The position numbers and the translations under genes were made by a program. From NCBI GenBank assembly GCA_028281525.1, contig JANQJR010000039.1, forward strand, positions 35,487 through 99,486: DNA of 64,000 nt, in the 5' to 3' direction. Under the pieces are notes generated by a model. The model worked only from the letters and a program-made list of their open reading frames with translations, was not told where the DNA came from and searched no databases. The stretch comes from Magnetovibrio sp. (GTDB taxonomy: Bacteria; Pseudomonadota; Alphaproteobacteria; Rhodospirillales; Magnetovibrionaceae). This document shows, in pieces, positions 53,746-61,800 of the stretch; position 1 is the stretch's first letter; each line of letters opens with the position of its first letter.

Positions 53746-55477
53746 AGAGGGCAGGACCGATGTTCTGCGAGAGCAACTCCTTTTACTCGAAAAACAACTT
53801 CCCGGCACTCAGGTCGGCGCAACCTTAGGCGGCCCGATTTTAGCTGTCGGCATATGGGATCAGGAACACGCCACGACTTTGATCGCTTGGCTGGTGATTT
53901 TTGTTGTCACCGTGACTTTGAGATATTCCCTATTCAGAAAATACAAAATTGACGACCTTACGGACGATCAACTTGGAACCTACGCTTGGTGGTTTTCCGC
54001 AAGCATGGGCGTGGGCGGTCTGGTTTGGGGGATTGGAGGCGCCGTTTTCAGTCAACACATTGACGGAAATCAGCTGATGTTTTTGATGATCGTTTTCGCC
54101 GGTATGGCGGTCATGGCCTTTTTGTCGATTTCAGCTCTTGTGCGGGCTTATCAAATGTTCATTGCAGCGGCTTTCCTGCCATTGTCGGCCGCTCTCATTT
54201 ATTCTCAAAACCCTTCCTATCAAATGTCTGGCATCGCAGCATTTCTATGCTTTGCCATTATGTGGCACGCCTCAAGGACCCTTAAAAAATACATCTATGA
54301 CGTCATTGAATTGCGTCTCGAACGCGCGGAGCTCATTGAAAAACTCTCCCAGGAAAAAAGGCTGGCCGAGGAAAGCGGTAAGGCAAAATCAAGATTTTTC
54401 GCGGCGGCGAGTCACGACCTCCGCCAACCCTTGAATGCGCTACATCTCTTTGTCGATGCTTTGATGAAAAACAAAGATCCCACGCAGCAACGACACCTCT
54501 GCAATAGGGTCAATCAATCCACCTTGGCGTTGAACGCTATCGTGGATGGCGTGCTCGATATTTCCAAAATCGAGTCCGGGACAATTCGAAAAAAGGTTAG
54601 AGCCGTTATGGCTTCAGACCTTTTTTCAAAGGTGGTTGCAGAGTTTTCCCTCACGGCGAAAGCCAAAGGATTAACGCTAAAGACCGTTTCGTCATCGGCC
54701 GTTTTCAGAACCGATCCGGAATTGCTTTTGCGTGTACTTCATAACCTTGTTGCGAATGCCATTCGATATACCGACGCTGGCGGAGTACTTATTGGATGTC
54801 GCCGATCCGGACCAGGTTATCGAATTGAAGTTGTCGATACAGGCAGGGGCGTTCCCCTGGATCACCAGACCAAGATTTTTGAAGAGTTTTATCAAATTGA
54901 AAACCCGGAGCGTGCCCAAAATAAAGGACTGGGGCTTGGTCTCTCCATTGTCAAAGGCCTGTGCGAACTTCTCGGTCACGACATAACCGTCAAATCCACA
55001 CTTGGAAAGGGAACCGTTTTTGGAATTTCGGTACCCTCTGGCACTTCCCAAGACATCGAGCAAGAAACGCCCGAAGACACCACCATGCTGCTCGATGTTC
55101 CCAAATCTGTCCTGATCATTGATGACGACGCTTTGTCTTTGGAGGCTTTGACAAATACGGTCAGTTCTTGGGGGCACATTACAGCCTCTGCATCTTCCGT
55201 GTCAGCCGCCATTCAAGTTATTAGTGATAATTTTTCCCCAGAAATCGTGATCACCGACTTCCGGCTTCAAGATGGTAAAACAGGGCTCGATGCATTAGCC
55301 GTACTTCACGAGATCATGAATGAAGACATCCCCGCTATCATTGTTACGGGCGATACAGACCCGGAACGTATTAAAGAGGCCGGCAGCTCGGGCCTTCCGC
55401 TCCTCCACAAACCCATAAACCCGGCAAAGCTGAGGGCTCTCATCAATTCATCCAATGTTGGCAAGGGCTCTTCCTAA
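53738..55477 (+). CDS. Hybrid histidine kinase with C-terminal receiver
   Basis: 579 residues from the ATG at 53738, overlapping the LuxR-type gene. The N-terminal sensor region holds about six membrane helices (about 28-178) with only short loops, so it may sense a signal within or at the membrane. A coiled coil (about 180-215) leads to the HisKA domain with H226 in FFAAASHDLRQPLNALHLF. The HATPase domain follows (about 335-450; NLVANAIRYTDAG, DTGRGVP, KGLGLGLSIVKGL). The C-terminal receiver (about 462-575) has DDD near its start and the phospho-acceptor in VITDFRLQDG. Probably phosphorylates the LuxR-type regulator encoded with it, the OmpR-type regulator, or both (inference). Confidence 0.93.
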   Translation: MTKEGRTDVLREQLLLLEKQLPGTQVGATLGGPILAVGIWDQEHATTLIAWLVIFVVTVTLRYSLFRKYKIDDLTDDQLGTYAWWFSASMGVGGLVWGIGGAVFSQHIDGNQLMFLMIVFAGMAVMAFLSISALVRAYQMFIAAAFLPLSAALIYSQNPSYQMSGIAAFLCFAIMWHASRTLKKYIYDVIELRLERAELIEKLSQEKRLAEESGKAKSRFFAAASHDLRQPLNALHLFVDALMKNKDPTQQRHLCNRVNQSTLALNAIVDGVLDISKIESGTIRKKVRAVMASDLFSKVVAEFSLTAKAKGLTLKTVSSSAVFRTDPELLLRVLHNLVANAIRYTDAGGVLIGCRRSGPGYRIEVVDTGRGVPLDHQTKIFEEFYQIENPERAQNKGLGLGLSIVKGLCELLGHDITVKSTLGKGTVFGISVPSGTSQDIEQETPEDTTMLLDVPKSVLIIDDDALSLEALTNTVSSWGHITASASSVSAAIQVISDNFSPEIVITDFRLQDGKTGLDALAVLHEIMNEDIPAIIVTGDTDPERIKEAGSSGLPLLHKPINPAKLRALINSSNVGKGSS

Positions 55478-55896
55478 CGAGCTTCAGCTTTCAAGATACG
55501 AAAAAACAAGACCCCCCGTTCATCGACGGGCTGAAATGACGCTGATCTCGCCAATGCCGACCTCAACATATGAAACGGCATTTTGGGGTGGGACTTCACC
55601 CTCGGTGCTGTCAACCATTTCAGTTTTCACTGTCATAGCTTCAGATAGATCAATCCACGATAAGAAAATTCCTTCCAGAAGTATTCCTGAAACCATTTTC
55701 AGTTTTCAAACTGCTATGAAGTTTTTGGAAGTCCATTCCGAGATGAATCGGGATGAGCATTTTGCCGACGAGACCGTCCTTGTGCGGAGCTTTTACCAAA
55801 ACTCTACATCATAGACTATCTGTACTATGGGGACGATCCCGCCCGGTGATTAGGCTTATTAGGACTGCATAGGAAATCTTAGCCGGGGGCCGGATC
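55478..55896. promoter_or_regulatory. Intergenic region before giant C with iterated TTAGG-like hexamers
   Basis: 419 bp without a convincing gene. Just before giant C are ATTAGG (55849), ATTAGG (55858), CATAGG (55868) and CTTAGC (55878), spaced 9-10 bp. The giant-B leader has CTAGAC and two TTAG elements 7 and 9 bp apart (complement of about 51416-51435), and giant A has TTGAGG repeats. A shared regulator site is possible. Confidence 0.3.
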
Positions 55897-58800
55897 ATGA
55901 CACGCTTAACGAAGTGGATCGCCAAAGTAGGCATTGTTTTCGGGCTGCTGTTGTTGGCCGGTACGCCGCTGGCGCAAGCTGCATCCAAAGCGCAACAGGC
56001 TTATGAACTGATCCCGCTGCTCAAAGACATTCCCGGCATCTCGAAGCTGCCTGTGCGCAATGTGCACAAGCATGGCGGCGTCTACACCTCCGCCGACGTG
56101 ACCTTGCACGGTCGGAAAACCACCATTGTGAAGTTCAAGGAAAACGGCATTCAAATGGGTGCGGTGGTGCCCTCGGACTTCAAGCTGACAGATGTTCTGC
56201 CGATCCCGTCCGACACACCCTTTGACGGGGTGCGTTTCCCGCACGTTGCCGTCATTTACCTGCCCGCAGGCCACCAAAAACAGACTCTCAACGTCAGTGC
56301 ACTGCCCAACCCGGTGCGCATCGCATTGCAGGGGCAAAGCAGCGTGAGCGTAAATGCGGGGCTCAATCTCTTGGGCAAGGCCGACTTTTCATCTTCGCGT
56401 GCGGTGAAACAAGTTCTGCAGGCGGTCGGCGTGTCGAATTTCAGTTTGCCGTTGAGCGGTACGTTTTCCACTGACCTGTTCAAAGCGGACCTTAAACAAG
56501 CCGATCAGTTGCTGGACAACCTGCATCTGAATTTCACGCTGCCGCAACTGCGCATCCCCCATATGCCGTCCTCGGTGGCGGTCAAGAAGGGTGCGCAGTT
56601 TTCGATCGTGGCGAAGAAACTCAAGAATGCGACACATCGCGAATACTTCGCAGGCGTGAACGGCGACCTGACGGCCAAGATCGGTACCAAGACCGTCGAT
56701 TTCGATTTCTACGTCTTGGCAGAGAAATCTTCGGCGAACAAGAAAGTCACGCTCAAGGGTGACACAGACAAGAGGAAGACCACCGTCAAGGTGGGCGACT
56801 TCACGTTGGACTCCTTGAACTTGACTGCGGTGAAAGACGGCAACAAGTGGGACGTTGCGGTGAATGCCACGTCAGAGCTGAAGAACAAAAAAATCGGTGT
56901 ATCCGCATCCGTTCCGGCCCACGGCAGCCCGAAGATCACCATCACCTCTCAGATGACGCTGGCGGAACTGACGTCGTTGAACGTGCCCGGCCTGACGGAC
57001 GTCAAGCTGGACAGTATCGAAGTTGAAAAGGGGTCGTTCCAGGCGAAAGCGAAGATCAAAAAGACGGAAGTGGACATCGCCACCTTCAAAAAGAACGGCC
57101 GGACCTACATCGCCGTGGCGACGCCCAAACCGATACATATTTCCAACCTCATTCCGCAAATCGGCAAGACGCCGCTGGACGACGTGTCGTTCGACCACAT
57201 GTCGTATATCTGGGCGCCCCAGGGTGGAGCGCTCAATGAGCTGCAGGTTTCCGAGCTGCCCAAAAACGTTCAAGGCGTGATGAAAGAGAACAAGACCAGC
57301 TTCGCCGTAAAGGTGGGGCTGAATGTTCTTGGCCAGTTGGGGATCGAGAAAAACGGCGATCTGGGCAAGATGCTGTCCGCCGTCGGCGCGTATAAAAGCA
57401 GCCTGCCCTTGCAAGGCGTGCTGAGTCCCAGCGTCTTTACGACCAAAGGCAGTGCGTCGCAAATCAAGAACGACATCCTGGATCATCTGCACCTGAACAT
57501 TCCGTTGGATGTATCCGCACTGCATTTGCCCAAGGCGGTGACGCTCAAGACTGCGGACCTCAAGATCACAGGCGTGAACAAGGGCGGCACGCGCACCATG
57601 GACGTGAACATTTCGGGCGAACTGGATGTCCAGGCCCACAATGAGAAAGTGGCGTTCACTTACGGCGTGGATATCCAGAAGCCTTCCGGTCAACTGTCCA
57701 AGGTCGTGATCAGCGGCGGTACGAAGAAAAAAGGCATGTCTCTGCACCTGCCGCTGGTGAGCAGCTTCCAGCTCACTGACATGACGTTCAACGCGGAAAA
57801 ATCAGGCTCGAAGGCGTGGGATTGGGATATCGAAGGCAAGTCCACGTTTAGGAATAAGGCGGTCGATGCCAGTTATGCACACGACAAAAATGGCCAATCG
57901 CTGCTGCAAATCACCACCAAAATGACCTTGGCCGACATCGTCGGGCAAAAGAATCTGCCCGGTCTCGACGACATGGAGCTCGATTACATTGCCGCCCATT
58001 CCGGGTTGTGGAATGTCCAGGGCAAAGTCAAAGGTGAGAAGACCTACATCCAGGTCCAAAAGCCCAAGGGCGGAACGGACCATCTGGTTGCAGTGCATTT
58101 GGATGACTTGTCCTTGGCGAGTCTGATTCCGGGCGGCCACAGCTCAAGCTCCCCGCTCAACAGGGTGAAGTTTGACAACATGGTCGCGCTTTACAACCCG
58201 GGTGCGAAAACCAAACTGTCCGCGTCCGGCCTTTCGGACGATGCGTTGAAATGGGTTAAAGCATCCAGCGCCAACCCGGAACTGAAAAAAGGCCTCAATA
58301 TTTTCGGTCACATCGACGCACAAACGTCTGGCGAATTGAAATCCATGCTCAGCCAGGTCGGCGTCAAAGACCTGAAGTTGCCCTTGAAGGGTGCGATCAG
58401 TCCGGAATCGTTCTCCCAAAACCTCTCATCGGCGAAGACGGCCGTTCTCAATGCGCTTGATGTCAATGTACCCTTGAACTTCAGTATTCCAGGCGCGCCC
58501 AAGTCGGTGAGCGTCCAGCGCGCCAATCTTGAGATCAAAGGCAAGGACGCCAAAGGCAATCCGGCGTTGAACGTGGATGTAAAAGGCATTCTTGAGTTCG
58601 CTCAAGGGTCCTCGAAAGCCGATTTCAAATTCAACGTCGACGTCGTCAAGCACGAGGGCCATGACAAGATCATGATCAAGGCGAACGAGGTCAAGGGCGA
58701 GACGCTCAAGATCTCCATGATCGAGGAGTTCGAGCTCTCTGAGATGACTTTTGCCGCAAACAATATCTACGGGACGTGGGCCACCTATGTCGGAGGATAT

Positions 58801-61800
58801 GCAACGGTCAGAGGCACAAAAATCGGTCTTGTTTTGGGCAAGTTTCCGGGCAAGGCCGACGTGATCGGGATCAATACGAAAGGTCTCACCCTCGCCGAGC
58901 TTATTGGTGAAAAAGGCTTGCCCGGCATCGACGGCGTTGAGTTAACAAAAATCGACATTTATGGCGCGTATAACAGTCTTCCGGCTCGCATGATCGTGAA
59001 AGGCGATATCAAGGGGCATCCGGCCTCCATGCAAATTCAGAAAGCTTCGAGCGGCAAGCATTTCATCGCCATCGATCTTGGCAATTTCAATCTTGGCAGT
59101 CTCATTCCGGGCGCGAAGTCATCGCCGCTCAAAGACGTCGAATTCTCCAACATGGTGATGGTCCACAACCCGACGAGCGCAGCCGTGAAACTGAAGAGTC
59201 CGAACATCAGCGGCGACGCACAATCGTGGATTCAGCAGAGCAACCAAAACCCGACCATCAACCCCGGCATGAACGTTTTCGGCCACATGCATCTTAAGAC
59301 AAGCGGTCATTTGAAAACGCTGCTCCACGATGTCGGCGTGCGCGACGTGAAGCTGCCGCTGAACGGCAGGCTCAGCCCCAAAGCCTTCGAACAATCGATC
59401 CTTAAGAACTTAGACATCAAGGTCAACCTGCCAAAGTTGGCGATTCCGGGTGTGGGTCAGTACCTGACGCTCACCCAAGAACGCCTGGAAATCAGCGGTA
59501 AAAAAGGCCTTGCGGTGAAGGTCAAGGCCGACGCGGACGTCAAGGTCAAAGACGAGAGCCTCGCCTTCGACATTGAGGTGGATTACAACGAAACCAAGAG
59601 AGAGCTTGATATCAATGGGTCCAACACAAAGGTGTGGCGCAAACCCTTTGGCATTAGCTATCTGGATCTGGATAACCTGACGCTCGGTCTTAAAAGGAAG
59701 AAGACCAACACGGTTGAATACGACCTGGACATCGGCGCCAAGGCCAAGGTCGGCCGGCACTCCAATCTGGATGTGCAAATCAACATCGTGGAAGACGATG
59801 GCAGGGTCACCGACGCCACGTTCCAAATCGACGGCCCCATGAAACTTTCCGACATTCCCGAGGTGAACAAGGTTCCGCACGCCGATAGGTTTACCCTGAA
59901 CAAGTTGATTATTTCCGAACATGGGCTTGAAGCCGACACCACGTTCAACAACCACAAGACGGACTTTTTCGCTTTCCACGGGTCCGGTTGGAACGTTGCG
60001 TTGACGCAGACGGACTTCAACCTGGGTGAATTGATCACAGTGCCGGGCGATTTCTTGAAAGAAATCAGTTTCCCATTTGCCGCCGTGATGCTCAGTGAAA
60101 GCGGGCTGAACAAGCCCTACAACGAACTGTCCAAGGTCGGTCGGGACGCGATGAAGGACATCTTCTCCGGCACCGACAACATCAACATCAAAAAAGGCTT
60201 GGCCTTTGTCGCCGGGTTCCACCCGGCCCACGCCGGTTCTTTGGGCAAACCGCTCGGAAAAATGGGTGTGGGTAGCGGTATTGCCATTATGGGTGAAATC
60301 GGCGGCCTGTATGGCGGTGCCGCGTCCGTTACTTTGGCGGGTGAATTGGCCAATGCGGGTTCGCACAGCCTGCCGTCCTTTATGGACTTCGCCAAAAATG
60401 AACAGATTGATTTCTTCATCAAATCCACGAAGACGGAATTGGATATCGGCATCCAGATCGATATCACCACCAAGATCAAGAGCGACACCCTGACGTTTGA
60501 TACCTCCATCGCCGTCGCAGACGTCGATGGGGGAGAATTGGGCCTAAGCCTCAACGGGAGCATGGACGGCTCTTGGCACAAACCCTTCGACATTCCCGGC
60601 TTTACGATCGACGGCGTGACGATCAACGCCACCGTAGACGATGCCGGGGTGGAGCTGGGCTTCGGCGGCTCCACCACTATCGACAAAGACAAGTTCGTAC
60701 TCGCTTCCGAAATCCAGTTTTCCGAAGCCTTGGTTCCCGACGCTGGCGCTTTCACATTTAGTGCGGACAGCGTGGATATCTTCTTTGTTCAGGAAGTCTT
60801 GTTGAACATGCTCGGTGATGAGTTCAAGCTCGACATTCCGGCCGGTATTTTCCCGACTTTCGACAAACCGAGCATTTCCTTTGTTTCGCCGGGCGCGAAA
60901 CAACTGAAAGTGGGCAAAAAAGAGGTGTTTACGAAACAGGGCTTCCACATGTCCGGTGGGTTGGATTGGCTTGGTCACAAAGATCTTGGCGAAGTAAAAT
61001 TAACGATCGATCCGACAAGCGGGATCGATGCCGCCGGTGATATTTCGCCGATGAAAATCGGGCCGCTGGACCTCAAAAAGAACGACTTCAAGATCGACAT
61101 CGACATCGCTGATTTTGCAAAAGGAGATTTTATCCCGACGATCAACCTTACCAGCAACATCGAAATCGAATATTTGGACATACATGATGACTTCGAGATT
61201 GCGCTGAACAAAAACGGCATGTCGTTCGAAAGCAAGGTCAATGCTGGCAGTGACTTTTCCTACGATGCAACGTTCATGTTGTCCGGCGTTGACCTTTCAG
61301 CCGCACACCCCGGTTTCAAAGACGCCGACTTCGCCATGGAAGGCGACATCAAAATGGACATCGGCGAGTTCATCGGCAAGCCGATGAAAAAAGCAGTGGA
61401 TGTTGTATTCAATGAACTCAACTCAGGCTTCGCTGATGCGGAAAAAGCGTTGGATAAAGCACAAGCGAAGGTTGACCACCTGACTGGCGAAATCAACGCC
61501 GAACGCGAAAAAGTCCGCAAAGAACGCCAAGCGGCTGAAAAGAAGGTGGATGATGCGGAAAAACGGGTTGATCACCTGCGAAGCAAAATTGATGACGCCT
61601 GGAAAAGTTATCATAGCTGTCACGGCTTGTTTAAGTGGTTCTGTGAAGGTGCATACGCCATTGAAATTGGCATACTAAAGGCGGCGATGGACGTTGCGGA
61701 AGAGGCTTTGAAATTCGCGGCCACCCTGATCGATCACTTCCCCATCGATTTGGATCCGAGGGTGGGAATTTTGATAGCCGCACGCGATGTGGCGGACGGT

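Noticed and set aside
55455..55814. 119-codon frame after the hybrid kinase
   Set aside because: It overlaps the kinase end in another frame, shows no domain, and has an amino-acid pattern unlike a real protein; treated as intergenic.
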